From: Microcaldota archaeon
GTDB taxonomy: Archaea > Micrarchaeota > Micrarchaeia > Anstonellales > Bilamarchaeaceae
Assembly: GCA_013425375.1 (NCBI GenBank)
Contig: JACCLH010000053.1
Location: 1 to 36,951, forward strand
Direction of reading: 5' to 3'
DNA length: 36,951 nucleotides
Part shown: positions 9,416-19,792 of the stretch, piece by piece
How the letters are laid out: every line of letters begins with the position of its first letter
Numbering within the stretch: the first letter of the stretch is position 1
Program-made: the position numbers and the translations under genes
Notes under the pieces: generated by a model
Databases searched by the model: none
Told to the model about the DNA's origin: nothing
What the model saw: only the letters and a program-made list of their open reading frames with translations

Positions 9416-11146
9416 TCATCTTGCGCCGCCGCCACCTCCTCCTCCTCCGCCACCGCCGCCAAAGCCGCCGCCACTGAAGCCGCCACTGAAACCACCGCCG
9501 CTTCTGCTTGACGAGGCAGAGGCCATTCCAGTGCTTATGGAGTTGGTCATCGAATGGAAGTGGGAATAGTGGCTGAAATATACCGAGCCGGACGTTTCAG
9601 CTTCCGGAATGACGACCTTTATCGCATTGCGCACCTTGTCAGGGATCCCGAAAGCCGTCGCATATATCAGATAGCCTTCCCACACCGCAAGGTCCCTGGG
9701 CGCCTTGTCCTTGAGGAGGGTGTAATCGTTGAGGAACCTCTTGAAGTTGTTCCATTTCGCCTCGAGCACGCGGCCTTCGTCGGTCCATTTCCCGAGCACC
9801 TCGGGTTTCTTCACCACGAATATCAGTAAAGCAGCCCCCTCGACAATCATCATCCCAGCTTCCAGATCGAACAGATGCAGTTCCATGAAAAAAACGAACA
9901 CGGAAAGTATGATGTAAGCCAAGGACCAGAGTGTAATCAGGCTGTTCCCCTTGGTTTCCAGATAGCCTTCTCCGCTGAACCAGTTTTTGATCCGGCTGCT
10001 GTAACCACTTACCAAGGATAATATCTCATCGCTATTGCTATACTTGCTGAATTCTTTCACAGAGAACAAGCCGCCGTATGTGTGTTCCTCTACGAATGAA
10101 TAAAGCTTGGCCTGATGCGGTTTCAGGATGGTCGCATCCTTGCCTTCGACCCGCCTGAATTCAAGCGTCTTCTCTTTCTGCTCTCCGAGCAATCCTTTTT
10201 TTCTGGTCTCAGTCTCCTCGATCTTGAGGAAACCCAGCTTCACAAGCATCAGCATCTCCGCACTCAACGCATCCGGGTTGAATCCCTTCCCATGGGGGTC
10301 GAGCAGATATTGCGCCTGTGCTGGGGAAAGGTCACCAGGAGCATCCCTTTCGTATTCCGCGATGTAATTCAGCTCTGAAAGGCTTTTCTCCCTCCCATAT
10401 CTCAGGTAGGCATAAACGAATATGAGCGGAAGCCCGGCAACCGAGATTATGGTGATTGCCAGCATTACAATCCTAATGTTCTCTTCAGCCTTTATGTAGG
10501 CGTTCTCCCCATTGACTATGTCCTGCTTTGTCATATAGTTGGTCGCTTTCCTCATTCCTGAGAACCACTCCTTGGGCATGAGCAGGTTCAGCTCGAGATA
10601 GGTCTTGGCAGGGTGATAGGGGGATTTGATTTCCAGCGTGTCTCCGCTGGCTGTCTGCTGGTAGCTGAGTCCTGGCGGGTGGATGAAATATGTCGTTTGC
10701 GAGGCGTCTCCAGGGAGATGCAGCGTCACATCCAGTGTTCCGATGTCTTTCTCCCACGTGTCGCCCCATAGCTTGTAGAAGAACTGGGCGGTGTCTTTCT
10801 GCTCCAGTATGGCGCCCTGGACGGTATAGTTGAAGACGACCTCGACCGTTTCGTCCGAATATGCGCTTCTGAGCACAAGCTCCTGATAGCCCTGGTTCAT
10901 CTGCGTGAAGAAGCGGCAGTCTTTCCGGACGCAATAGCCGCTCGCATCGGTTATCTCAAGGTCAGGAGGCTTCTGGAGATATAACTCAGTGAAACTGCCG
11001 TCTAGGTTGTATGTGATCCTCTCCACGACATCCACTGTGCCATCGCTGTTCAGGTAATAGTCCAGCTTGGCGTTTGATATGGAATAATCCCTGGCCATGG
11101 CCAGCGAAAAGGCCAATAGCAGGATCAAAAGCAGATGCCTTTTCAC
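9416..11146 (-). CDS. DUF2207-type predicted membrane protein with Gly-rich C-terminus
   Basis: Signal peptide, YSISNAKLDYYLNSDGTVDVVERITYNLDGSF, TM segments, C-terminal GGGFSGGFSGGGFGGGGGGGGG; adjacent to lemA. Confidence 0.85.
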   Translation of the reverse strand: MKRHLLLILLLAFSLAMARDYSISNAKLDYYLNSDGTVDVVERITYNLDGSFTELYLQKPPDLEITDASGYCVRKDCRFFTQMNQGYQELVLRSAYSDETVEVVFNYTVQGAILEQKDTAQFFYKLWGDTWEKDIGTLDVTLHLPGDASQTTYFIHPPGLSYQQTASGDTLEIKSPYHPAKTYLELNLLMPKEWFSGMRKATNYMTKQDIVNGENAYIKAEENIRIVMLAITIISVAGLPLIFVYAYLRYGREKSLSELNYIAEYERDAPGDLSPAQAQYLLDPHGKGFNPDALSAEMLMLVKLGFLKIEETETRKKGLLGEQKEKTLEFRRVEGKDATILKPHQAKLYSFVEEHTYGGLFSVKEFSKYSNSDEILSLVSGYSSRIKNWFSGEGYLETKGNSLITLWSLAYIILSVFVFFMELHLFDLEAGMMIVEGAALLIFVVKKPEVLGKWTDEGRVLEAKWNNFKRFLNDYTLLKDKAPRDLAVWEGYLIYATAFGIPDKVRNAIKVVIPEAETSGSVYFSHYSHFHSMTNSISTGMASASSSRSGGGFSGGFSGGGFGGGGGGGGGGGGAR

Positions 11147-11703
11147 AGTTTCACCTTCACCGCCAGCCTGTCTATGGCATCCGTCTCCAGAAGCCCCGTC
11201 TCCCCGAAGCCCAACGGCGGCGCCAGGATGTTCTGCGGGAAGGTGGCGATGCGGGTATTGTATATGGTCACCACATCATTGTAGACCATCCTCGCCCGCG
11301 CTATGCCGTCCTCGAGGCTCACCAGCTGCCTCTGCAGGTCAAGGTATCCCTGGTTGGCTTTGAGCTCCGGATACGCTTCGGCCACCGCGAACACGCTTTT
11401 CATGCTGGCGGACAGGGCGTTGCTTTGCGCGATGACCTCGTCCTGCGACGAGGAGCCCAGTATGCCGGTTCGCCTTTTCGTTACCTCCTCGAAAACGTTT
11501 TTCTCGTGCTTGGAATAGCCCTTTACCACCTCGGCCAGGTTATAGACGAGGTCAGCTCTTTTCTTGAGCTGGACGTCTATCTGCGCCCATGCGTTCTTCA
11601 CCCGGTTTCTCGCTGTTATCAGGGAATTGAAAACAAGGATGACGCCGAGCGCGACAATGACTACTACCACGATAGCGATGCTTGCCAGGATGTCAAGGGC
11701 CAT
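11143..11703 (-). CDS. lemA: LemA family protein
   Basis: N-terminal TM, NSLITARNRVKNAWAQIDVQLKKRADLVYNLAEVVKGY, YNTRIATFPQNILA. Confidence 0.95.
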   Translation of the reverse strand: MALDILASIAIVVVVIVALGVILVFNSLITARNRVKNAWAQIDVQLKKRADLVYNLAEVVKGYSKHEKNVFEEVTKRRTGILGSSSQDEVIAQSNALSASMKSVFAVAEAYPELKANQGYLDLQRQLVSLEDGIARARMVYNDVVTIYNTRIATFPQNILAPPLGFGETGLLETDAIDRLAVKVKL

Positions 11704-11868
11704 GGTATTATTTTATGCTGAAATATTAAATAGCCTGCTGCATCGCGAATCTTCAGGAGGCAAACATCTCCGGCTCTCGCAGCCTTAGTCTTACGGAGTC
11801 TGCGAGGTCTAGTCTGTACGGAGCAGAACCTAGAAGACAGAAGAATGAGAATATTGAAGATTACATAA

Positions 11869-11912
11869 GTGGGCTTCAGTTTGGCGCTTCGCGCCAAATC
11901 AGCCCACTTTCC
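11869..11912. repeat. Hairpin AAGTGGGCT-TCAG-TTTGGCGC-TTC-GCGCCAAA-TC-AGCCCACTT
   Basis: Two stacked perfect inverted repeats. Confidence 0.85.
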
Positions 11913-11955
11913 CTGAGGTCAGACTCAGGAACCACAGTATGGACTAATGGAAAGT

Positions 11956-12246
11956 GGGCTTCCCGGTTGGCCTTGACGAGTATGCAAGGAGCCATCACTG
12001 TCTGAGCCGCCAGCCGCCCCATATATCGGGGTGGCAGGTGTCTACTCGGTCCTGTATCTTACAAGCACGAGACAAAGCGCTTAGGGCTGCTCCTTCCGGC
12101 CTGACCCGGTTCACACAGTGTCCCGCCATATAAGGCAGGACGTCAACGCTTAAGGTGACGGGCATGCACAAACGGCAAAACGCCCCGGGCATTCGAGCCG
12201 CCTAAGGGGATTTGCGGTGCCGGGACCCCTGGTCCCGCTCTAGCCC
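11956..12246 (-). ncRNA. ffs: Archaeal SRP RNA (7S RNA)
   Basis: Minus strand contains domain IV core GGGTCAGGCCGGAAGGAGCAGCCC. The 5' start GGGCTAGAGCGGGACC… can pair with 3' AGCCC. TTTTTAAG lies ~25 nt upstream of the 5' end; ~291 nt. Ends are approximate. Confidence 0.9.
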
Positions 12247-12268
12247 ATATATATTATGAAGAAGCCGC

Positions 12269-12934
12269 TTAAAAAGCGTATCGCACTCTTTTTTCGACGT
12301 CCTTCACGCGTTTCAGCACGCTGTCAGATTTGACATACGCTCGGTATCCTTCAACAAATCCATCTTTCTTCTCATTTCCGTCAAGGGCCCTTAGCATGGT
12401 GAAGACATCCACAGCCTTGTCCTCGATATCGTTCGATACGAAACCCAAACCGAAATCTATCACGAACAAAACACCAACACCTGCGCCTCGTCCGCTGGCA
12501 GGCATCGCGCTTCCGCTCGCGCACGATTCGGGTTCGGTTTTTTCGGGTTTTGTTGTTTCGAGTTCGCTTTTTTTGGTTTTTTTGTTTTCGCTCACGACGA
12601 GGTTCGCGGGAGTGTAATCCCCGTGTATGATATCATTAGCATGCAGTTTCGCGAGTATCGCGCCCGCATCATATGATTGTTTTTTGGTCATCTCCGGACG
12701 CTTCCCGCTGACAAATGTCATGGTTATGTCGAAGTCATCCACGCACAGCACCGTGGGGCAATCAACGCCAGCAAGCTTCGCCCTGTGCAACAACCTCGCT
12801 TCGCTCCGGGTCCTTTCGCTCCGCAGCCTGGAGTCCAGCTCCTTCACACGATATCCTTTCACAATCCTGCTCTTCACCACTGCCGCACGGCCGATGAAAG
12901 TCGTCTTGCTCAGGACAGCCTCTGCTCCGCGCAT
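12269..12934 (-). CDS. bud32: Bud32/KEOPS-associated Ser/Thr kinase
   Basis: HANDIIHGDYTPANLVV and VIDFGLGFVSNDIEDKAVDVFTMLRAL. Confidence 0.92.
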   Translation of the reverse strand: MRGAEAVLSKTTFIGRAAVVKSRIVKGYRVKELDSRLRSERTRSEARLLHRAKLAGVDCPTVLCVDDFDITMTFVSGKRPEMTKKQSYDAGAILAKLHANDIIHGDYTPANLVVSENKKTKKSELETTKPEKTEPESCASGSAMPASGRGAGVGVLFVIDFGLGFVSNDIEDKAVDVFTMLRALDGNEKKDGFVEGYRAYVKSDSVLKRVKDVEKRVRYAF

Positions 12935-12938
12935 AATA

Positions 12939-13664
12939 TCATCTGAAAAGAAGCTTTGACAGCACCGCGAATATGAGCAGCATGATGCCCCAGCTTATTA
13001 CTATGCCCGGGTCTATCAGGACGGCTCCGAGGCCTAGCAGAAGAAAGACGAAAACCACCCACACGCTCCACTTCCACGCGAAAACCTTGCTCCCATCAAG
13101 AGGGAACGCAGGTATCATGTTGAACAAAGCCAGCATGAGGTTCATCGCGGCCCCGAACTGCCATGCGTTGAGCGTCCCATACGAGATTCCGAATCCCGAG
13201 AAATTGCTGCCCCATGTCACCAGGAAGCTGAAATACTGCTGTATCGGGGCTACCAGCTGCAGCGCTACGAATAGCATCAGCAGGGTTATGTTGACCGTGG
13301 GCCCGGCCAGGGAGATGATGCCATTCTGTTTCTTGCTTATCCTGTCCGAGTAGATATACACGGCGCCAGGCGCAGCGAAAAGCACGCCGAACAATGACGT
13401 GACGAGCATGAACACCAATCCCTGGATCCACATCCTGAACTTGGCCTGGGCGCCGTAGTATATGGCGACCAGCTTGTGCCCCATCTCATGCAAAATAAAA
13501 CCGCTTCCCACCGTGACGAGGATCGGCAGCATGAAGAACAGGAACTCCCTCGGGTATTTCAGCGCGCCCTCAGGCTGTGCGAACACTATCGCCATGGCCA
13601 GCGATATGGCAACCACGCTTATGGTTATCTGTACTGCTTCATCCCTGTCTATGAGGAATTCCAA
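12939..13664 (-). CDS. Site-2-protease-like M50 zinc metalloprotease
   Basis: HEMGH, SLAGPTVNI, NMIPAFPLDGSKVF, multiple TM helices. Confidence 0.9.
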   Translation of the reverse strand: MEFLIDRDEAVQITISVVAISLAMAIVFAQPEGALKYPREFLFFMLPILVTVGSGFILHEMGHKLVAIYYGAQAKFRMWIQGLVFMLVTSLFGVLFAAPGAVYIYSDRISKKQNGIISLAGPTVNITLLMLFVALQLVAPIQQYFSFLVTWGSNFSGFGISYGTLNAWQFGAAMNLMLALFNMIPAFPLDGSKVFAWKWSVWVVFVFLLLGLGAVLIDPGIVISWGIMLLIFAVLSKLLFR

Positions 13665-14048
13665 TCAATCCACCAGTTTTTCCTCGTAAAGTATGCGCAC
13701 CTTTGGCGGGCTTATCAATCCGTTATAGCTTTCTATGACCCCGAACACTTCGCTGCCATTATCCAGCGTTATCTTTATCTTGTCGTTCTTCCTTCCTGGC
13801 GCCACTGCCCTGCCGGGCCTCCCTATGAGGCTCGGTATCCGTTCGTCAGCGACAACAGCCACAACATCCCCGCTCTTTATTCCCCTGACCTCAGGATATA
13901 TGGTCGTCACGGCCACAGAAGCCACTGTGCCCAATGCCATCATCTTGAGCATCTCCACCAGCGTCGCATCAGCAGACAGGGCGAACCATAGCAATGGCAG
14001 GCATACTGCTATCAGCATGAGCTTGAAGAAAAGGAAAATCCGCATCAT
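13665..14048 (-). CDS. Hypothetical membrane-anchored protein
   Basis: Start MMRIFLFFKLMLIAVCLPLLWF at 14048 preferred. The longer ORF-track start lies inside cdc48. Confidence 0.6.
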   Translation of the reverse strand: MMRIFLFFKLMLIAVCLPLLWFALSADATLVEMLKMMALGTVASVAVTTIYPEVRGIKSGDVVAVVADERIPSLIGRPGRAVAPGRKNDKIKITLDNGSEVFGVIESYNGLISPPKVRILYEEKLVD

Positions 14049-14049
14049 C

Positions 14050-16197
14050 TCACCGGTACATCGTGGCAGCAGCGGTCTTGAACTTCTGCACGCTCTCAAT
14101 GTCCTCCTTCTTGACGCCCGGCACGATGGACTTGAAGGACATCTCGAAATGCCTTGCGCTGACCTTCCTGGCCCCATCACGTATTGCCGCCATGCCCGCT
14201 TCCCTCACGAGGTTGTCTATGTCTGCTCCTGTGAAGCCGTCTGTGAGCTTGGCCAGGTCTTTCAGGCCGACCTCCTTGTCCAGGGGCATCCTGGCTGTGC
14301 ATATCTTGAATATGTCCAGCCTGGCGCTCTCATTCGGAGGCACGGTCTCTATCAGCCTGTCGAATCGTCCTGCCCTCATCAGCGCAGGGTCCAAGATATC
14401 AGGGCGATTTGTAGCTGCTATGACGACCACGTTCTTCAGGCTCCTGAGCCCGTCCATCTCTGTGAGCAGGGTATCCACAATCCTTTCCGTGACCTGGGTG
14501 CCGCCATCCCCATGGCCGGTCCTTCTGGCCGCTATGGCGTCCATCTCGTCTATGAACAGCACGCAGGGCGCAGCCATCCTGGCTTTCTTGAACAGCTCGC
14601 GCACCGCCTTCTCTGACTCGCCGACGTATTTGGTCAGCACCTGGGCCCCGCTTATGGATATGAAATTGGCCTCGCTCTCGTTGGCCACTGCCTTCGCCAG
14701 CAGCGTCTTCCCTGTGCCAGGAGGGCCGTAAAGCAGTATCCCCTTTATCGGCCGGATGCCCATCTTCTCGAACACCTCCGGCCTTTTCAGCGGAAGCTCC
14801 ACTGCCTCCTGTATCTCCCTCTTTATCTCGCCCATGCCGCCTATGTCTGTCCATTTCACCGTGGGCCGCTCGACATACACCTCGCGCAGGGCAGATGGCT
14901 GTATCTCGTGCATTCCATTGAAGAAGTCCTCCCTGGATACTGTTATCTTCTCCAATATCTCTGTGGGCAGGGTCTCCTCCTCTATGTTTATGGCTGGCAG
15001 CACCCTCCGCAGTGCCTTGATGGCAGCTTCCTTGGTCAGCAAGCCTAAATCAGCGCCGGTATAGCCGTGCGTCACTGCGGCTATCTCTTCCACATCCACA
15101 TTCTTCTCCAGCGGCATGCATCTCACATGGATATTGAGTATCTCGCTCCTGCCTTTCTTGTCAGGCACGCCTATCTCTATCTCGCGGTCGAACCTGCCAG
15201 GCCTCCTCAGTGCCTGGTCTATGGAGTCAGGACGGTTCGTGGCTCCGATGACTATGACCTCTCCCCTTGCCTTCAGTCCATCCATGGCGGTGAGGAGCTG
15301 CGATACCATCCTCTTCTCCACCTCGCCGGTGACTTCCTCCCTTTTCGGCGCGATGGCGTCTATCTCGTCTATGAATATGATGGATGGCGCGTTCTCCTGG
15401 GCCTCTGCGAACAGCTTCCTCAGCCTCTCCTCGCTCTCGCCCACGTACTTGCTGATTATCTCAGGCCCGCCCACATAGAAGAAGTTGGCGTCAGACTCGT
15501 TCGCCACTGCCTTGGCCAGCAGCGTCTTGCCTGTGCCAGGAGCCCCATACAGCAATATCCCCTTTGGCGGGTCTATGCCCAGCCTCTCGAATATCTCAGG
15601 ATGCCTGAGGGGCAGCTCAATCATCTCGCGTACCTTCTGGATGGTGTCCTTGAGCCCACCCACATCATCGTAGGTGATGTTGGGCACGTTCTTTATCTCC
15701 TTCATGGGCTCCTTGTTTATCCTGACCTCTGTCTCCTCTGTTATCATGACCGGCCCCTGCGGCAGCACCTGGGCCACGATGAGCGGTATGGAGGTCCCGA
15801 AGATGCCGACAGGGAGCAGGTTTCCCTTGAGCAATGCCTTGCCTATCAGCCTCTTCTTGACATACTGGTCGAAGCCCACTGAATACCGTACCGGTTCCTG
15901 CGGGGCGAGCACCACCTTCTTCGCCATCTTGGCCTGCACCCCTTCCATCCTGACCTTCTCGCCAAGGCCTACCCCGACATTCTGCCTCAGGATGCCGTCC
16001 ATCCTTATCATGTCCAGGCCCTCGTCGTCAGGATGGGCCTGCCAGACGATGGCAAGGGCTGACTTCTTTCCGGTGAGCTTGATGATGTCGCCTGTGGATA
16101 CCCCCATCTGGCTCTTCGCCTTGGAGTCTATCCTGGCAATCCCTCTCCCTATGTCGTTCTGGAAGGCCTCTGCGACCTTAAGCGTCATGGCAGGCAT
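14050..16197 (-). CDS. cdc48: CDC48/VCP-like double-AAA ATPase
   Basis: N-domain plus two AAA modules: [18 protein letters not shown]…[12 protein letters not shown] and [18 protein letters not shown]…[12 protein letters not shown]. Confidence 0.97.
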   Translation of the reverse strand: MPAMTLKVAEAFQNDIGRGIARIDSKAKSQMGVSTGDIIKLTGKKSALAIVWQAHPDDEGLDMIRMDGILRQNVGVGLGEKVRMEGVQAKMAKKVVLAPQEPVRYSVGFDQYVKKRLIGKALLKGNLLPVGIFGTSIPLIVAQVLPQGPVMITEETEVRINKEPMKEIKNVPNITYDDVGGLKDTIQKVREMIELPLRHPEIFERLGIDPPKGILLYGAPGTGKTLLAKAVANESDANFFYVGGPEIISKYVGESEERLRKLFAEAQENAPSIIFIDEIDAIAPKREEVTGEVEKRMVSQLLTAMDGLKARGEVIVIGATNRPDSIDQALRRPGRFDREIEIGVPDKKGRSEILNIHVRCMPLEKNVDVEEIAAVTHGYTGADLGLLTKEAAIKALRRVLPAINIEEETLPTEILEKITVSREDFFNGMHEIQPSALREVYVERPTVKWTDIGGMGEIKREIQEAVELPLKRPEVFEKMGIRPIKGILLYGPPGTGKTLLAKAVANESEANFISISGAQVLTKYVGESEKAVRELFKKARMAAPCVLFIDEMDAIAARRTGHGDGGTQVTERIVDTLLTEMDGLRSLKNVVVIAATNRPDILDPALMRAGRFDRLIETVPPNESARLDIFKICTARMPLDKEVGLKDLAKLTDGFTGADIDNLVREAGMAAIRDGARKVSARHFEMSFKSIVPGVKKEDIESVQKFKTAAATMYR

Positions 16198-16200
16198 ATG

Positions 16201-17169
16201 CTAACCTCTGACAAGAATCTGGCCATCTTTCTCCTCTATCTTGACCGCTATCCTTGTATTTAATAGTGACTCTTTTTTAAGGCCCACGACGGTAGCGAGC
16301 GCGATGTCCCCAGCCACCCCAACACCCAAAAAGCGCAGCGCACTCTCCCGTCCGAGCGTCACTTCCCTCCCTCCGACATCCGCCTTAAGCGTCTCGTCCT
16401 CGCACCTGAGCTCCTTTATCTCCCCCAGCAGCATCTCGCCTGCCCGTCTCATCAGCAGCCTCGTAGATGCGCCGATTTCTATGTTCCCGTTGGACACGTT
16501 CGCCCCTTCTATCAGCGCCTCATCGCCCACCTTCAGCCTCTCGGCCCGGGCAGTGCCGTCCACCACCAGGCATCTCCGCTCGTTCCTGCCATCGGAAAGC
16601 ATGAACGAGAACCCGCGTATCTTCTTCCCATCGCGTATGAAGCTGTCATAGCCTTCTATGGCGCTTACGGCTCCCCTCAGATGGACAGTCTCGCCATCGT
16701 TCAGCTCTGCCAGGCTGGAGAAGGCTGCTTTCCTGGTGACCTCAAGCATGCCGCCATAGCCCAGGTGGAGCTCGCCGCCCCGCTCATAGGCGCCTTTCAC
16801 CCGTATCTCGTCCTTGGAGCGCAGGCTTTTCGCAAGCTCCACATCATCGTTCCACAGGACAAGCGGCTTTCCGCCGCCTGCGCTTTCATCCACCACTTCC
16901 ACGACCCGTGAGCGTTTCCCTGAAGAATATGTCGCCATCGGCCAGACTTTCTTCACAGCAGCCGAGAATCCGAACCTCCTCGCCCCTTTGGGTATGTCTG
17001 CCAGCCGGTAGTCCCTCTCTTCCTCCTTCAGCATGCCTTTCTCCTTGGCTATGAGCCTCAGGGCGACCTCCCGCGTGAGCAAGCCATGGAACGATTCTAT
17101 CTTTGCCGAGAGGGCGGCCTCGAGCTCGTCCGCAGTCATGGTTTTGAGAAGCTCTGCCTCTGCATCCAT
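16201..17169 (-). CDS. OB-fold nucleic-acid-binding (RPA-like) protein
   Basis: Consecutive OB-fold-like segments, e.g. RFGFSAAVKKVWPMATYSSGKRSRVVEVVDESG…LVLWNDD. Confidence 0.6.
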   Translation of the reverse strand: MDAEAELLKTMTADELEAALSAKIESFHGLLTREVALRLIAKEKGMLKEEERDYRLADIPKGARRFGFSAAVKKVWPMATYSSGKRSRVVEVVDESAGGGKPLVLWNDDVELAKSLRSKDEIRVKGAYERGGELHLGYGGMLEVTRKAAFSSLAELNDGETVHLRGAVSAIEGYDSFIRDGKKIRGFSFMLSDGRNERRCLVVDGTARAERLKVGDEALIEGANVSNGNIEIGASTRLLMRRAGEMLLGEIKELRCEDETLKADVGGREVTLGRESALRFLGVGVAGDIALATVVGLKKESLLNTRIAVKIEEKDGQILVRG

Positions 17170-17221
17170 TACTACATCTCGCCGGAAAATGATTTAAACC
17201 CGCATCACCCTAATCCAATCC

Positions 17222-18202
17222 ATGCATGTGATGTCCAGCATGGAGTATTCATTCATCATCAGCGAGCTCGCGCCATCGCTCTCCGGCAAGCGTTTCAGCC
17301 GCATCCGCAAAATAGGCGAAAAGACCTACCGCATGAAGATAGGCAGCACAGAGGTGCTATGCGAGCTGGGGGTCAGGATGCACGCGACAATGTACCTGGA
17401 AGAGAGCCAGGATACAGACAAATTCGCAGAGAAGATAAACAAGGAGCTGGACAACGCGAGGCTGCTCGCCATCGAGCAGATAAACAAAGACCGCATCGTC
17501 TCGTTCGTCTTCGACAGGGCATCACTCATCATGGAAATGTTCGGCGATGGCAACGCTGTTCTGGTTTGTGATGGGAAAACCGTCTGCGCCCATAGATACG
17601 AATCCTGGTCTGACAGGGAGATAAAGGTCGGCAGCGAGTACAGGCCCCCCAAGTCCGCTCCGTCCGAAAAGCTGGAGCCCACCGATAAATACATCATCGT
17701 CTCGCTCATGAGGATGCCATTAGGCAAGCAGTACGCGCTGGAAGCGCTCGCAAGAGCTGGCATAGACGAGAAGAGGCAAGGGAACAAGCTCACAAAGGAA
17801 GAGACCACAAAACTCGAGCAGGCGATATCCGATATCATATCCAACGCTAAACCATTCGCTTTTTACGATAATGGCAAGTTGGTTGATTTCGCGCTCGCCC
17901 CGCTTTCAGCATACTCATCGCTCGAGAAGAGAGAACCAGCCACGCTGAGCGATGTTGCCGATGCGTATTACATGCACGCCGAGAAGCCTAATCCCGGACT
18001 GGAGAAACTGCTCAAGCGCCTGGAGAAGCAGGAGGAAAGGCTTGCGGAGCTGAAAGCAGAAGAGAAGGAGAACAAGGCGAAAGGCGATTTCATCTACGCG
18101 CACTACGCGGAAGTGGAAGAAGCCATAAAGGCGGCCAAATCAGGCAAATCCAAGGGGAAGATAGACAAGAAAGAAAGGTCCGTTGAGCTGGACCTTCAGT
18201 AG
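17222..18202 (+). CDS. NFACT-N (RqcH/Rqc2/FbpA-like) protein, apparently lacking NFACT-R
   Basis: EYSFIISELAPSLSGKRFSRIRKIGEKTYRMKI, coiled coil LKRLEKQEERLAELKAEE; ends at KKERSVELDLQ. Confidence 0.8.
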   Translation: MHVMSSMEYSFIISELAPSLSGKRFSRIRKIGEKTYRMKIGSTEVLCELGVRMHATMYLEESQDTDKFAEKINKELDNARLLAIEQINKDRIVSFVFDRASLIMEMFGDGNAVLVCDGKTVCAHRYESWSDREIKVGSEYRPPKSAPSEKLEPTDKYIIVSLMRMPLGKQYALEALARAGIDEKRQGNKLTKEETTKLEQAISDIISNAKPFAFYDNGKLVDFALAPLSAYSSLEKREPATLSDVADAYYMHAEKPNPGLEKLLKRLEKQEERLAELKAEEKENKAKGDFIYAHYAEVEEAIKAAKSGKSKGKIDKKERSVELDLQ

Positions 18203-18606
18203 TAGGACTTGTTGGTTATCAGGTGGGGCTGGAGCAGGGTGTTCGCCCTCTTCGGCTTGTCCACGACCATGGAATACACCATCTCGTGGTTGTCCTTCGC
18301 GAGCACCTGGACGTTCTGTACCTTGAGGCCCTCATCCGTGAGCTGCTTGGTGACTTTGCTGAGGTCCTTCTCGTTTATCTTGATCACGACGGCGTTGAGG
18401 TCCTCCACCTTGTAGCCTCCTGCCTCGACGACCTGCTTGCCTTTGACAGGGTCTGTGACCTCCAGCGATATGACCGCCCTGCCTGAAAACACATCCACGC
18501 AGATGGTCTCTATGTTTATCTTGGCCTTGGCCAGCAAGTATGATATGTCCGCGAGCAATCCGACCTTGTCATCAGCTGAGATAACTATGGTTTTCATAAG
18601 CTCCAC
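18196..18606 (-). CDS. ACT-domain protein
   Basis: KTIVISADDKVGLLADISYLLAKAKINIETICVDVF; tandem ACT-like βαββαβ pattern. Confidence 0.8.
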   Translation of the reverse strand: MELMKTIVISADDKVGLLADISYLLAKAKINIETICVDVFSGRAVISLEVTDPVKGKQVVEAGGYKVEDLNAVVIKINEKDLSKVTKQLTDEGLKVQNVQVLAKDNHEMVYSMVVDKPKRANTLLQPHLITNKSYY

Positions 18607-18613
18607 CTCTGAA

Positions 18614-18910
18614 TCATAATCGATAAATCTGGATATAAGGTATCTTGTTTATATACATAACGTCTTTTCTGTCTATCAATCCCATGGAGACAGCTACATC
18701 CACAGGTCCCTTCCCCACGAGGTTGACTGAAGAGAATCTGGCGAGCGCATCCTTCAGCTCCTTTCCGTCTGCCTTCTTTCCGATATAGAAGCCGCGGTAG
18801 CTGTCCAGGTCTATGTATGCGCCGTCTCCTTCCAGCACCCTGCCTATGAGCTGCTCCTCGCATGCGGCCACTATCCGGCCTTTGGGCGTGTCGTGGATCT
18901 TAAGGTACAT
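18614..18910 (-). CDS. DUF424 family archaeal protein
   Basis: MYLKIHDTPKGRIVAACEEQLIGRVLEGDG…VNLVGKGPVDVAVSMGLI. Confidence 0.85.
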   Translation of the reverse strand: MYLKIHDTPKGRIVAACEEQLIGRVLEGDGAYIDLDSYRGFYIGKKADGKELKDALARFSSVNLVGKGPVDVAVSMGLIDRKDVMYINKIPYIQIYRL

Positions 18911-18972
18911 ATCATCCTCCCAGTGATTATCTCCGTCTGGTTTTTAAGCAATTCCGGCTGAGGACTGGTCAT

Positions 18973-19791
18973 ATGTGGGACAGGCTCAATCCGGAATCCG
19001 TAGTTAACACATCGCTGCTCCTCATGGTCCTCCTAGGTATCCTCTTCGCATATTCATTTTTCATAGAACCCGGAATGGTAGTAGTGAAAGAAGTCCAGAT
19101 AAACGGCACAGGAGTCCACATGAAAGTTGTTTTCCTGTCTGATTTCCAGCGGATGAGCACAGATCCGGAATTCATGCAGCAGGTGGTGGAGCTTACTGAG
19201 CGCGAGAATCCCGACATCATCCTGCTGGGCGGGGATTATATAGAGACGAGCGAAAGCGAACTGCCATCTGCCGCCCCGCTCAAGACCCTGCATGCCAGAT
19301 ATGGGGTCTATGGCGTGATGGGCAACCATGATTACGGCATGATAACCGGCCGCGAGTTCCCCCCTAATGACCTCATGGCATCAGGCATACGCGCTTTCCT
19401 TGAGGACAGCGGCATACGCATCCTGAGCAACGAGCATGTCCAGATTGGCAATGTCACCATAATCGGTCTTGACGACCTTTGGGCTGGTGAGCGGGATGAA
19501 GCTGCAGCGTTATCCGGAAACATCTCAGGCTACCGCATCCTGCTCTCGCATAATCAGTATGGCCTTCCAATCACAAAGAGCGACGCCGACCTCTACCTTT
19601 TCGGGCACACACATTGCGGCCAGATAAGATTGCCAGGCCTAGGCTCTGTCCCGAAGCTGTTCGGATTCAGGGGAGAATACGAGATGGGATACTACAAGGT
19701 GAACGGAAGCGATGTCTATACCACCTGCGGCCTGGCTGGCGGACCGAGATTCCTGGCTCCACCTGAAGTGACAGTGATTGAATTAAACTAG
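18973..19791 (+). CDS. Metallophosphoesterase (YkuE/calcineurin-like), membrane-anchored
   Basis: LSDFQ, LLGGDYI, MGNHDYG, LFGHTHCGQIRLPG. Confidence 0.93.
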   Translation: MWDRLNPESVVNTSLLLMVLLGILFAYSFFIEPGMVVVKEVQINGTGVHMKVVFLSDFQRMSTDPEFMQQVVELTERENPDIILLGGDYIETSESELPSAAPLKTLHARYGVYGVMGNHDYGMITGREFPPNDLMASGIRAFLEDSGIRILSNEHVQIGNVTIIGLDDLWAGERDEAAALSGNISGYRILLSHNQYGLPITKSDADLYLFGHTHCGQIRLPGLGSVPKLFGFRGEYEMGYYKVNGSDVYTTCGLAGGPRFLAPPEVTVIELN

Positions 19792-19792
19792 C

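Noticed and set aside
14181-14616. Extended N-terminus of the 13665 minus ORF and plus-strand ORF 13735-14616
   Set aside because: They lie inside cdc48 coding DNA; a start at 14048 gives a sensible membrane protein.
15067-15882. 271-aa plus-strand ORF (and 14063-14731, 13735-14616)
   Set aside because: Antisense to cdc48, which is clearly the real gene; translations lack family motifs.
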